DNA of 64,000 nucleotides from Thiothrix winogradskyi (GCF_021650935.1 NZ_CP091244.1:186001-250000), one strand, 5' to 3'; numbered from the stretch's first letter, positions 51,328-60,222 are shown. A program made the numbers and translations. Notes: a model not told the origin generated them from the sequence alone.

Positions 51328-51343
51328 TGGCACGGGGGTTGCA
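51328..51343 (+). promoter_or_regulatory. Sigma-54 promoter
   Basis: TGGCACG-GGGG-TTGCA is an exact match to the RpoN -24/-12 consensus with the correct GG/GC spacing. Transcription would begin about 51355. No ORF of credible size follows, but an intrinsic terminator lies at 51467-51498. Enhancer-binding sites for an RpoN activator should lie upstream but are not identifiable by eye. Confidence 0.8.
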
Positions 51344-51354
51344 ATAACCCTTTC

Positions 51355-51498
51355 AGTCAGAACAGCGTAACAACAACAAAAGAATTTATCAGCAAGCCCC
51401 AAGAAGCAGAGAGCAGGCGTAATCATTAATAACAACAAGCTGCCTAGCCATGTTTCGACTCCTCTAACCCCCGCCTTTAAAGCGGGGGTATTTATTTT
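51355..51498 (+). ncRNA. Candidate sigma-54-dependent small RNA
   Basis: The stretch between a perfect RpoN promoter and an intrinsic terminator would give a ~140-nt RNA. It holds A-rich AAC repeats (CAACAACAAAAGAA near 51372 and AATAACAACAAG near 51429), the kind of Hfq-binding ARN motif found in CrcZ/CrcY. No ribosome-site-plus-ORF is apparent on this strand; a minus-strand ORF of 66 codons overlaps but has no support. Promoter and terminator are seen; sRNA status is inferred. Confidence 0.6.
51467..51498 (+). terminator. Intrinsic terminator of the candidate sRNA
   Basis: Stem ACCCCCGC/GCGGGGGT with a short AT-rich loop, followed by ATTTATTTT. Strong on the plus strand only. Confidence 0.8.
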
Positions 51499-51511
51499 CA
51501 AGAAACCCGCC

Positions 51512-52027
51512 TCAGTAGATCGGGATATTCGCGTAACCCTGTGCCTGATAACCCGTCAGTGACACAAAAGTGTTACCCACCGGCTTGATACCATCCAACA
51601 ATTTAGCGTTATCCACCTCAAACAAACGGGTTGCTACCGAACAGGCTTCCATACGCACACCCTTTTGCTTTTGCAGATCAGCAATTTGCGTGGCGATTTT
51701 ATCCAGATGCTCATAATCGGTCAGCTCCATGTTCTCGCGGTCTTTGGAAATCAGCTTAACTGACAACCCCCGAAATGCCAGCACCACATCCGGCTCCACC
51801 CCTTGGCGTTTCAGGTCTTCAACGGTTTCCTGAATAACCATCAGATACAAGGGCAACTTCTCGGCACTGTTCATATTGATGTCGAAAATCACCTTGCCTT
51901 TCTCTACGCCTTGCAAGGCATCACTATCGTTCGGCTTGGCAGCCTCACTCGGTTTGGGCGACTCTGCCCATAGTGCCGGGGAAAACAGCAACGCAGACAC
52001 CAACAATAATTTGCCTAACGATTTCAT
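51512..52027 (-). CDS. DsrE-like periplasmic protein
   Basis: A 171-residue protein with a signal peptide (FSPALWAES) and a DsrE/DsrF-like sulfur-carrier fold (GKVIFDINMNSAEKLPLYL, VEPDVVLAFRGLSVKLIS, GVRMEACSVATRL). It carries a Cys near the C-terminus but no proven DsrE active-site set. In a sulfur oxidiser a role in sulfur relay is plausible. A TetR operator-like palindrome lies upstream at 52051-52066. Confidence 0.75.
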   Translation of the reverse strand: MKSLGKLLLVSALLFSPALWAESPKPSEAAKPNDSDALQGVEKGKVIFDINMNSAEKLPLYLMVIQETVEDLKRQGVEPDVVLAFRGLSVKLISKDRENMELTDYEHLDKIATQIADLQKQKGVRMEACSVATRLFEVDNAKLLDGIKPVGNTFVSLTGYQAQGYANIPIY

Positions 52028-52050
52028 ACCAGACTCCTCGAATTAAAAAA

Positions 52051-52066
52051 GAACGATCATTCGTTC
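52051..52066. promoter_or_regulatory. TetR operator-like palindrome before the DsrE-like gene
   Basis: GAACGA-TCAT-TCGTTC is a perfect palindrome (6-bp arms, 4-bp spacer), 23 bp before the DsrE-like start. It shares CATTCG and a trailing CGGTTTT with the palindrome upstream of the tetR gene at 52695-52712, suggesting one regulator binds both. Confidence 0.6.
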
Positions 52067-52087
52067 GGTTTTGGGGGTAAAAAAATT

Positions 52088-52681
52088 TTAGCGTTTAATA
52101 CCGCGCCATGCCGCTTCCGCAACCTCATCCACATGGTTCAGCAGCGAATGCCCCAGCACACCATCCAGCGCCAGATTCATCATGCGCAATGCGCCGCCGA
52201 ACATGGTGGTGGCAGCAACCCACGCATCCATTTGTCGGATTTCACCGTTGATCATGCCCTGCTCAATCACTTGCCGCATCGCTTTAAATGGCTTGGAGGA
52301 GCAAATCGGTGATTCATTGGGCAAGTATTCGCGGTGTTGCGCCAGCAGAATAAACTGCATCAACTTGGGCTGCTCTTCCGTCAGCGTGAACAGTTGCTCG
52401 ATAATGGCGCGGCTTTGGGCATAACACCCACCATGTGGCTGACAAGCGCAGGCAATTGCCACATCCATTTGCACCAACAAGCTTTCGTACAATGCCTTCG
52501 CCAAGGCTTCTTTATTCTCAAAGTGGTGATAAATCGCGCCCGTGCTCACCCCGGCTGCTTGGCGGATGTCCTGAATCGAGGTGTTGAAATAGCCACGCGC
52601 AGAAAACAGCTCCAATGCCGTGGACAGCACTTTTTCGCGTAAATCATCGCCTTTGGCGCGGTGGGTAATAGGCTTTGTCAT
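52088..52681 (-). CDS. TetR/AcrR-family repressor
   Basis: A 197-residue TetR regulator. The N-terminal HTH is LREKVLSTALELFSARGYF then SIQDIRQAAGVSTGAIYHHF. The C-terminal ligand domain is diverse. It lies upstream of the DsrE-like gene in the same orientation with a shared-type operator between, and has its own palindrome at 52695-52712. It probably autoregulates and represses the DsrE-like gene. Confidence 0.87.
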   Translation of the reverse strand: MTKPITHRAKGDDLREKVLSTALELFSARGYFNTSIQDIRQAAGVSTGAIYHHFENKEALAKALYESLLVQMDVAIACACQPHGGCYAQSRAIIEQLFTLTEEQPKLMQFILLAQHREYLPNESPICSSKPFKAMRQVIEQGMINGEIRQMDAWVAATTMFGGALRMMNLALDGVLGHSLLNHVDEVAEAAWRGIKR

Positions 52682-52694
52682 AGCGTTACAATTT

Positions 52695-52712
52695 ACCGAA
52701 TGCTCATTCGGT
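52695..52712. promoter_or_regulatory. Probable TetR autoregulatory operator
   Basis: ACCGAATG-CT-CATTCGGT, 14 bp upstream of the tetR start, nearly perfect palindrome. Its core CATTCGG and the trailing TTTT run resemble the site at 52051-52066. Confidence 0.6.
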
Positions 52713-52797
52713 TTTCAAGACCTACTTGCTTAAAGCGCTGCAATGTTAAAAACTGACGAGCGGCAACACCCTTTCCACATTGACAAATCCAACGCCC

Positions 52798-53265
52798 ATG
52801 AACGCAATCCATAATCTCGACATCCACTGCAACCGCCTTGAAACCCTGTCTCCACTCCAACTCCACGCCATTATGCTGGCGCGGCAAACCGTTTTCATCG
52901 ACGAACAACGCATCTGCTGCGCCGACACCGACCAGCACGACCTGCACGCTTGGCATTTAACCGCTTGGCACGAAGGCAAGCTCGCTGCCTACCTGCGCAT
53001 CCTCGACCCCGGCGAAAAATACCCCGAACCCGCCATCGGCAGAGTCCTCACCACCCAAGCATACCGGCGCATCGGTCTCGGTAAGCGCATTATGCAAGTC
53101 GCCATCGACCACTGCACCCGTCTCTATCCCGCACAAGCCATCCGCATCAGCGCCCAAACCCACCTCGAAACGTTCTACACCCGCCTCGGTTTTATCACCC
53201 TTGGCGAGCAATACTTGGAAGAAGGCGTTCCCCACTACGCCATGCTGCGCACCGCAGATGCATAA
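52798..53265 (+). CDS. GNAT acetyltransferase, ElaA type
   Basis: A 155-residue ElaA-like GNAT N-acetyltransferase: QLHAIMLARQTVFIDEQRI near the N-terminus, GRVLTTQAYRRIGLGKRIM as the acetyl-CoA-binding motif A, and FYTRLGFITLGEQYLEEGVPH as the end. Substrate unknown. ATG at 52798 used (a TTG at 52780 exists). Confidence 0.85.
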   Translation: MNAIHNLDIHCNRLETLSPLQLHAIMLARQTVFIDEQRICCADTDQHDLHAWHLTAWHEGKLAAYLRILDPGEKYPEPAIGRVLTTQAYRRIGLGKRIMQVAIDHCTRLYPAQAIRISAQTHLETFYTRLGFITLGEQYLEEGVPHYAMLRTADA

Positions 53266-53362
53266 CACCACAAATACCGCCTTGATTTGACGCAACTAAT
53301 GCCGAGTTCTAGTATCAACAATAACAAGTAAAAAACAAAACCGTACCGATGGAGGATCAAAC

Positions 53363-54490
53363 ATGAAGAGCGTTGTGATTGCCGGGTACGCCCGCACTCC
53401 CTTTACCCCCGCCCACAAAGGCGCATTCGCCAAAGTTCGCCCCGACGATTTAGCGACCGCTGCCATTCGTGGTTTATTAGCCCAAACCGACCTAGACCCC
53501 CACGCGATTGAAGACCTGATTCTCGGTTGCGCCTTTCCCGAAGGCGAACAAGGCTTCAATATGGCACGGCTAGTCGTACTGATGGCAGATTTGCCGTTCG
53601 CCATTGGTGGTGTCACCGTCAACCGCTTTTGCGGCTCGTCGATGCAAGCCATCCACCAAGCAGCGGGGGCTATCCAAATGAATGCGGGCGATGTGTTCCT
53701 CTGTGCCGGGGTCGAATCCATGACCCGCATCCCCATGACCGGCTTCAACCCCTCACCTAACCCTGCCTTGTATGCCAAGCTGCCATCTGCCTACATCAGC
53801 ATGGGGCAAACCGCCGAAAACCTTGCCAAACGCTACGGCATTTCCCGCGCAGAACAAGAAACCTTCGCGGTTGCCAGCCAACAAAAAGCCGCTGCTGCTC
53901 AAGCTGCCGGACATTTTAGCGCTGAAATCATCCCCGTTGGCGCAGTCACGCAAGACGGCTGCATCCGCCCCGACACGACCGCTGCAACGCTTGCCGGTCT
54001 GAAACTGGCATTTGACGAACACGGCACGGTAACAGCCGGAACCGCTTCCCCGCTTACCGACGGCGCATCCGCCACACTAGTATGCAGCGAAACCTTCGCC
54101 CGTGCGCACGGCTTACCTCTGTTAGCACGGATTCGTAGCATCGCGATTTCCGGTTGCGCCCCCGACATTATGGGCATCGGCCCGGTGCTTGCCACGCAAA
54201 AAGCCCTGCAACGTGCCGGTTTAACGCTTGCCGATCTCGACATTATCGAACTCAACGAAGCCTTTGCCGCACAAGCCATCGCTTGCATCCGCGACCTTGG
54301 GCTGGATGAAAGTAAGATCAACCTCGACGGCGGCGCGATTGCCTTGGGGCATCCACTCGGTGCAACCGGCGCACGCATTACCGGTAAAGCTGCTGCCCTG
54401 TTGCAACGCGAAGGCAAACAGTTTGCGCTTGCCACCCAATGCATCGGCGGCGGGCAAGGCATCGCCACGATTCTGGAGGCAGTGTCATGA
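53363..54490 (+). CDS. Acetyl-CoA C-acyltransferase (thiolase)
   Basis: A 375-residue thiolase that cleaves 3-ketoacyl-CoA, the last step of beta-oxidation. The catalytic Cys is in VNRFCGSSMQAIHQA, the His in GGAIALGHPLGATGAR and the second Cys in TQCIGGGQG. Its stop overlaps the fusion gene start (ATGA). First gene of a compact beta-oxidation operon. Confidence 0.92.
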   Translation: MKSVVIAGYARTPFTPAHKGAFAKVRPDDLATAAIRGLLAQTDLDPHAIEDLILGCAFPEGEQGFNMARLVVLMADLPFAIGGVTVNRFCGSSMQAIHQAAGAIQMNAGDVFLCAGVESMTRIPMTGFNPSPNPALYAKLPSAYISMGQTAENLAKRYGISRAEQETFAVASQQKAAAAQAAGHFSAEIIPVGAVTQDGCIRPDTTAATLAGLKLAFDEHGTVTAGTASPLTDGASATLVCSETFARAHGLPLLARIRSIAISGCAPDIMGIGPVLATQKALQRAGLTLADLDIIELNEAFAAQAIACIRDLGLDESKINLDGGAIALGHPLGATGARITGKAAALLQREGKQFALATQCIGGGQGIATILEAVS

Positions 54491-56898
54491 ACATCCAAAA
54501 AGTCGCCGTTATCGGCGCAGGTGTCATGGGCGCAGGCATTGCGGCACACATCGCCAATGCCGGTATTCCGGTGCTGCTACTCGACCTCACTACTCCCACC
54601 CTCGACAAATTGCTGAAAGCCGACCCCGCGCCCTTAATGCACCCCAAAAATGTCCGGCTGATTACCACAGGCACTATTGCAGACGACTTGCCTGCCCTCG
54701 CGCAATGCGATTGGATTATTGAAGCCATTGTCGAACGCCTCGCCATTAAGCAGGAGTTGTACCGCAAACTCGCCACCATACGCCGCGCCGATGCGGTGGT
54801 TTCCTCCAACACCTCCTCCATCCCGCTGCACGAACTGGTGGCAGGCTTACCGGAGGATTTCGCCGCGCATTTCATGATCACGCATTTTTTCAACCCGCCG
54901 CGTTACATGCGTTTGCTGGAAATTGTCAGTAGCGCCCAAACCGATCCAGATGCCGTCGCCAAAATCAGCCAGTTCTGTGACCACAAACTCGGCAAGGGCG
55001 TGGTTGCCTGCAAGGATACCCCCGGATTCATCGCCAACCGTATCGGCATTTTCTGGATACAAACCGCGATACAGGAAGCGATTGCGTTGGGCTTGACGGT
55101 GGAAGAAGCCGATGCGGTGGTCGGCAAACCAATGGGCATTCCCAAAACCGGTGTGTTTGGGCTTTCCGATTTGGTGGGGATTGACCTCATGCCGCACCTA
55201 ATGCGCAGCATGAACCGCAGCCTGCCCGCTGGCGATGCTTTGCTGGAAAAAGCCACTATCCCGCCCCTGATTCAAACCATGATCGACACCGGTTATACCG
55301 GGCGCAAAGGCAAAGGCGGTTTCTACCGGCTCAACCGTGACGGCGGCGCAAAGATCAAAGAATCCATTAACCTGCAAACCGGCGAATACAGTATCTCGCA
55401 ACCCGCCAAACTCAACAGCGTGAAAGCCGCTCGCGACGGTGGCTTACCCGCCTTGATTACGCACCCCGACAAGGGCGGACAATATGCATGGCGGGTACTC
55501 TCGCAAACCCTGCGTTACGCCGCCGCGCTCGTGCCGGAAATTGCTGACGATATTTGCGCCGTCAATACCGCCATGAAACTCGGTTACAACTGGAAATTCG
55601 GGCCGTTTGAACTGATCGACCAGTTGGGGGCAGAGGCGTTTGCGCGGCGATTGGAAGCGGATGATGCTACCGCATCCCCCCCCATCCCCGGCCCTTCCCC
55701 CGCAAGGGGTGAAGGGAGCGAAGAAGCGCTTGGAGATTGCGTCTTGTCCCCTCCACCCCTTGCGGGGGGAGGGTTAGGGAGGGGGGGGAATATTCCGCCA
55801 CTGTTGGAAAAAGCGCGGGAACAGGGCTTTTATCGGCACGCAGCCAATGCAACCCACTACCTCCAACCCGACGGCACCTACCGCCCCCTACAACGCCCCC
55901 CCGGTGTGCTGCTACTCGCTGATCTCAAACGCCATGCCGAACCCTTGCTGAGCAACGATGCCGCCAGCCTTTGGGACATTGGCGATGGCGTAGCTTGCTT
56001 GGAATTCCACAGCAAAATGAATTCCCTCGACCCGCAAATACTGGAAATGATCGAGGAAACCGTTGCCTTCATCCCGCAACACCACCAAGCACTGGTGATC
56101 TATAACGAGGGCAGCAATTTTTCCGCCGGGGCAAATCTCGGCTTACTGGTGTTTGCGGCTAAACTCGGCGGCTGGGATGAAGTCGACAATATCGTGCGAG
56201 CGGGGCAACGCGCTTACCAAGCCCTCAAATACGCCCCCTTCCCCGTGATTGGCGCACCGTCTGGTATGGCGTTAGGCGGTGGCTGTGAGATCCTGCTGCA
56301 TTGCGACGCGCTGCAAGCCCATGCCGAAACTTACGTCGGCTTAGTCGAAACCGGCGTGGGGCTGATTCCCGGTTGGGGTGGCTGCAAGGAAATGCTGCAC
56401 CGTTGGACACAGTTCCCCAAACGCCCCGGTGGATTTCTACCGCCTGTATTAAAATGCTTTGAAATCATTAGCGTGGCAACCGTGGCGAAATCCGCGCAAG
56501 AAGCCCGTGATTATCTATTCCTGCGCCCACACGATGGCATTACCATGAACCGTGACCGGCTGCTTGCCGATGCCAAAGCCCGTGCGCTGGCAATGGTCGA
56601 CGGCTATCGACCGCCCGAACCACCCGTATTCCACCTACCCGGCGCAACCGCCCGTGTCGCCATGGAAATGGCAGTCAACGACTTCCGCGTGCAAGGCAAA
56701 GCCACCCCTTACGATGCGGTCATCGCCAAGGCACTCGCCGTAGTCCTCAGTGGCGGTGACACCGACATCACCGAAACCTTGAGCGAAACCGACGTGTTGG
56801 CGCTGGAACACGCCCAGTTCATGCAACTGGTACGCAACCCCGAAACACTGGCACGGGTCAGCCACATGCTGGAAACCGGCAAACCGCTAAGGAACTGA
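54487..56898 (+). CDS. 3-hydroxyacyl-CoA dehydrogenase/enoyl-CoA hydratase fusion
   Basis: An 803-residue enzyme with N-terminal hydroxyacyl-CoA dehydrogenase (VAVIGAGVMGAGIA NAD site) and C-terminal enoyl-CoA hydratase (crotonase, AGANLGLL then GMALGGGCEIL oxyanion region). This order is the FadN/YusL type, not FadB. Residues ~396-437 are an in-frame stretch coded by two opposed GC-rich repeats (see finding). Overlaps the thiolase start. Performs hydration and oxidation of acyl-CoA. Confidence 0.9.
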   Translation: MNIQKVAVIGAGVMGAGIAAHIANAGIPVLLLDLTTPTLDKLLKADPAPLMHPKNVRLITTGTIADDLPALAQCDWIIEAIVERLAIKQELYRKLATIRRADAVVSSNTSSIPLHELVAGLPEDFAAHFMITHFFNPPRYMRLLEIVSSAQTDPDAVAKISQFCDHKLGKGVVACKDTPGFIANRIGIFWIQTAIQEAIALGLTVEEADAVVGKPMGIPKTGVFGLSDLVGIDLMPHLMRSMNRSLPAGDALLEKATIPPLIQTMIDTGYTGRKGKGGFYRLNRDGGAKIKESINLQTGEYSISQPAKLNSVKAARDGGLPALITHPDKGGQYAWRVLSQTLRYAAALVPEIADDICAVNTAMKLGYNWKFGPFELIDQLGAEAFARRLEADDATASPPIPGPSPARGEGSEEALGDCVLSPPPLAGGGLGRGGNIPPLLEKAREQGFYRHAANATHYLQPDGTYRPLQRPPGVLLLADLKRHAEPLLSNDAASLWDIGDGVACLEFHSKMNSLDPQILEMIEETVAFIPQHHQALVIYNEGSNFSAGANLGLLVFAAKLGGWDEVDNIVRAGQRAYQALKYAPFPVIGAPSGMALGGGCEILLHCDALQAHAETYVGLVETGVGLIPGWGGCKEMLHRWTQFPKRPGGFLPPVLKCFEIISVATVAKSAQEARDYLFLRPHDGITMNRDRLLADAKARALAMVDGYRPPEPPVFHLPGATARVAMEMAVNDFRVQGKATPYDAVIAKALAVVLSGGDTDITETLSETDVLALEHAQFMQLVRNPETLARVSHMLETGKPLRN
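55676..55719 (+). repeat. GC-rich palindromic repeat within coding sequence, copy 3
   Basis: Same sequence as the intergenic copy at 2975-3016 (CCCTTCCCCCGCAAGGGG core) but inside the fusion-enzyme gene, in frame. It encodes SPPIPGPSPARGEG. Confidence 0.85.
55747..55788 (+). repeat. GC-rich palindromic repeat within coding sequence, copy 4 (inverted)
   Basis: Same as the copy at 4041-4080, forming an inverted pair with copy 3 about 27 bp away. It encodes LSPPPLAGGGLGRGG. The pair is translated without disrupting the frame. Confidence 0.85.
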
Positions 56899-56901
56899 CG
56901 T

Positions 56902-57723
56902 ATGGATACCCTGCACGGCAAAACCTTATTCATCACCGGCGGCAGTCGCGGCATCGGCTTAGCAATTGCCCTCAAAGCTGCCAGCGAAGGTGCCAACATC
57001 GTGATTGCAGCGAAAACCACCGAACCACACCCCCAGCTTCCCGGCACGATTTACACCGCTGCGGCTGACATTGAGGCTGTCGGCGGCAATGCCCTGCCAC
57101 TTGCCGTCGACATCCGTGACGAGGGGCAAATCCAAACAGCGGTACAACAAGCTATCGCCACTTTTGGCGGCATTGACATTCTGGTGAATAACGCCAGCGC
57201 CATCAGCCTCAGCGGCACACTGGAAACCCCGCTGAAACGTTTTGACCTGATGCAACAAGTCAACACACGCGGCACGTTTGCCGTCTCGCAAGCCTGCTTA
57301 CCGCACTTATTACAAGCCCCCAACCCGCACATCCTCACCCTTTCACCACCGCTATCGCTGCAACCGAAATGGTTCAAAGATCATCTTGCCTACACACTGG
57401 CAAAATACGGCATGAGCATGTGCGTATTGGGCATGGCGGAAGAATTCAGGGGGCGAGTGGCGGTGAATGCGCTATGGCCGCGCACCGTGATTGCAACGGC
57501 TGCCATTCAAATGCTGGGCGGACGGGTGCAACCGGCGATGTGTCGCAAACCGGAAATTGTAGCGGATGCTGCCTGCATCATACTGAAACGCAATGCCCGC
57601 GAACACACCGGCAACTTTTACCTCGACGAATCGGTATTGGCAGAAACAGGCGTAACAGATTTCGAGCCATATGCCGTGGCATCAGGCAACCCATTACTGG
57701 CAGACTTGTTTTTAGATAATTAA
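56902..57723 (+). CDS. Short-chain dehydrogenase/reductase
   Basis: A 273-residue SDR with the FITGGSRGIGLAIAL NAD(P) motif and ILVNNASAISLSG. The usual YxxxK appears as YTLAKYGMS after a DHLA spacer. It resembles HSDL2-like reductases associated with fatty-acid metabolism. Three bases after the fusion gene stop, so it is cotranscribed. Substrate unknown. Confidence 0.85.
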   Translation: MDTLHGKTLFITGGSRGIGLAIALKAASEGANIVIAAKTTEPHPQLPGTIYTAAADIEAVGGNALPLAVDIRDEGQIQTAVQQAIATFGGIDILVNNASAISLSGTLETPLKRFDLMQQVNTRGTFAVSQACLPHLLQAPNPHILTLSPPLSLQPKWFKDHLAYTLAKYGMSMCVLGMAEEFRGRVAVNALWPRTVIATAAIQMLGGRVQPAMCRKPEIVADAACIILKRNAREHTGNFYLDESVLAETGVTDFEPYAVASGNPLLADLFLDN

Positions 57724-57745
57724 AACGGCAGGTAAGGAGGAGGAA

Positions 57746-59413
57746 ATGGAAAAGTTATGGCTACAAAGCTACCCCAAACACGTTCCGGCAGAGATTGACA
57801 CCCATCAATACCAATCGCTGGTGGATCTGTTTCAGCGCAGTGTGGCGCAATACCGCGACCGCCCTGCCTACAGCAATATGGGCAAAATTCTAACGTATGC
57901 GGAAGTTGACCGCCTGACGCAACAATTCGCCGCCTACCTGATCCACGGTGCTGGGCTGAAACCCGGCGACCGTATCGCCATTATGATGCCCAACCTGCTG
58001 CAATACCCGATTGCGCTATTTGGAGCATTGCGGGCGGGTTTGGTGGTGGTCAATACCAACCCGCTCTACACCGACCGCGAGCTTGAACACCAGCTAAAGG
58101 ATTCCGGGGCAAAAGCCATCGTCATCCTCGTCAATTTCGCACACACACTCGAAAGCGTGCTAGATGAAGTAGGCATTCAAACCATCATTACCACCGAAAT
58201 TGGCGATTTGCTGGGTTTCCCCAAATCCCTGCTGGTGAATGCGGTGGTGAAATACGTGAAAAAAATGGTGCCTGCATTCACCTTGCCGGAAGCCATCAAA
58301 TTCAACCAAGCCCTGACACTCGGCAAACAATACGCGCACAACTTCACCGATGCGCAACCACAACACGAAGATGCGGCATTCCTGCAATACACCGGCGGCA
58401 CGACTGGCGTTGCCAAAGGCGCGGTACTGACTCATCGCAATATGATCGCCAATATGTTGCAAGCGGAAGCTTGGACAACGGAAGATCTTGTGGCTGGCGA
58501 AGAAATATTCATCACCGCGCTACCGCTGTACCATGTGTTTGCGCTGACGGCGAATGCCCTGTTTGCGCTAAAAATGGGTGCCAAGAATGTGCTGATCACC
58601 AACCCGCGTGATTTACCAGCCTTCATTAAAGACTTGGCACACGAACCGTTTACCTTCATCACCGGCGTAAACACACTTTATAACGCGCTGCTGAATCAGC
58701 CTGCGCTACAGCAAGTGGATTTTTCCCGCCTAAAAATTTCCCTTGGCGGCGGCATGGCAGTGCAAAAATCAGTCGCCGAACGCTGGAAAGCCTTAACCGG
58801 CGTGACCTTGTTGGAAGCTTACGGTTTGACCGAAACCTCCCCCGCTGTGTGCATTAATCCCGTGGATTTGACGGATTACAATGGCATGATTGGCTTGCCG
58901 ATTCCGTCTACCGAAATCTCCATTCGTGATCTTGACGATAAGGAATTGGGCGTGGGTGAAGCAGGCGAGTTGTGGGTACGCGGCCCCCAAGTCATGCAAG
59001 GCTACTGGCAGCGCCCCGACGAGACCGCTAAGGTTATGCCCGGTGATGGTTGGTTACGCACGGGCGATGTAGCGGTTATCAATGAACTAGGGTTCGTCAA
59101 GCTGGTGGATCGTTTGAAGGATTTGGTACTGGTTTCCGGCTTCAATGTTTATCCAAATGAAGTCGAAGATGTGCTGGCAAGCCACCCCAAAGTGCTGGAA
59201 GCGGGCGTTGTTGGCGTGAAAGACGAACACTCCGGCGAAGTCGTCAAAGCCTTCGTGGTGAAAAAAGACCAGAGCCTGACGCTGGAAGAACTCAAAGCCT
59301 ATTGCCGCAAAGAACTTTCAGCGTACAAATGCCCGAAGCAAATCGTGTTTGTGGAATCATTACCCAAGAGCAATGTGGGTAAGATTTTGCGGAAAGAGTT
59401 GCGGAATTTGTAA
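57746..59413 (+). CDS. fadD: Long-chain fatty-acid--CoA ligase
   Basis: A 555-residue adenylate-forming enzyme that activates fatty acids to acyl-CoA. The AMP-binding motif is YTGGTTGVAKGAVLTHRNM, further motifs include GWLRTGDVAVINE and PKSNVGKILRKEL with the catalytic Lys. A GGAGGAGG ribosome site precedes it. Closes the fatty-acid operon; no acyl-CoA dehydrogenase is in the window. Confidence 0.92.
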   Translation: MEKLWLQSYPKHVPAEIDTHQYQSLVDLFQRSVAQYRDRPAYSNMGKILTYAEVDRLTQQFAAYLIHGAGLKPGDRIAIMMPNLLQYPIALFGALRAGLVVVNTNPLYTDRELEHQLKDSGAKAIVILVNFAHTLESVLDEVGIQTIITTEIGDLLGFPKSLLVNAVVKYVKKMVPAFTLPEAIKFNQALTLGKQYAHNFTDAQPQHEDAAFLQYTGGTTGVAKGAVLTHRNMIANMLQAEAWTTEDLVAGEEIFITALPLYHVFALTANALFALKMGAKNVLITNPRDLPAFIKDLAHEPFTFITGVNTLYNALLNQPALQQVDFSRLKISLGGGMAVQKSVAERWKALTGVTLLEAYGLTETSPAVCINPVDLTDYNGMIGLPIPSTEISIRDLDDKELGVGEAGELWVRGPQVMQGYWQRPDETAKVMPGDGWLRTGDVAVINELGFVKLVDRLKDLVLVSGFNVYPNEVEDVLASHPKVLEAGVVGVKDEHSGEVVKAFVVKKDQSLTLEELKAYCRKELSAYKCPKQIVFVESLPKSNVGKILRKELRNL

Positions 59414-59439
59414 GGGGGTAATACGCTGAATGCCCTTTA

Positions 59440-60222
59440 ATGCTGGATGTTGCCGTGCTAATGGATAGTGTCGCCCCTAACCGACTGGAATTTGTTAAAC
59501 CACCCAAATCCTTGCTGAGCAAAGTCGGCAAAGCTATTGGCGAATACCAGCTCATCCGTGAAGGCGACCGCATTTTGCTGGGGCTATCCGGCGGCAAAGA
59601 TTCACTGGCATTGCTGCACTTGCTCAACCATTTTCAGCGACACGCGCCGATCCAGTTTGAATTTGCTGCCGTCACCATTGATCCGCAAGCCGACACGTTT
59701 GACCCGTCACCGCTGATTCCGTACATGGAAAGTCTGGGCATTCCCTACCATTACGTGCGCGAACCGATTGTGAAGTTGGCAGAAACGCACATGGACAACG
59801 ATTCCTACTGTGCGTTTTGTTCACGCATGAAGCGCGGTCTGATGTACCGCACCGCCCGCGAACACGGCTATAACGTCTTGGCACTGGCGCAACATTTGGA
59901 CGATTTGGCGGAAAGTTTCCTCATGTCAGCCTTCCACGGTGGCAAACTCAAAACCATGAAAGCGCATTACCGCATTGATGCGGGAGACTTGCGCGTCATC
60001 CGCCCGTTAGTGATGGTGCGCGAACGCCAAACCGCTGATTTTGCCAAAGCAGCCGCTTTGCCTGTGATTGTGGAAAATTGCCCCATGTGTTTCGATATGC
60101 CGACACAACGCCAGCACATGAAAGAATTGCTGGCAGGCGAGGAGCAGCAAAACACCCATTTGTTCAAGAGCTTGCTGACCGCGATGCAACCCCTAATACG
60201 CGATGGCTTGGAAAATACCTGA
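59440..60222 (+). CDS. ttcA: tRNA 2-thiocytidine synthetase TtcA
   Basis: A 260-residue PP-loop protein that thiolates C32 of tRNA. SGGKDSLALL is the PP loop; the CxxC iron-sulfur ligands are in SYCAFCSRMKRG and the third Cys region in NCPMCF. The start is ATG at 59440 or 59461. Typical length for the short TtcA branch. Confidence 0.88.
   Translation: MLDVAVLMDSVAPNRLEFVKPPKSLLSKVGKAIGEYQLIREGDRILLGLSGGKDSLALLHLLNHFQRHAPIQFEFAAVTIDPQADTFDPSPLIPYMESLGIPYHYVREPIVKLAETHMDNDSYCAFCSRMKRGLMYRTAREHGYNVLALAQHLDDLAESFLMSAFHGGKLKTMKAHYRIDAGDLRVIRPLVMVRERQTADFAKAAALPVIVENCPMCFDMPTQRQHMKELLAGEEQQNTHLFKSLLTAMQPLIRDGLENT

Noticed and set aside
51301..51501. 66-codon minus-strand ORF between DUF4143 and DsrE-like genes
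   Set aside because: No ribosome site; overlaps the sigma-54 promoter and terminator read on the other strand.
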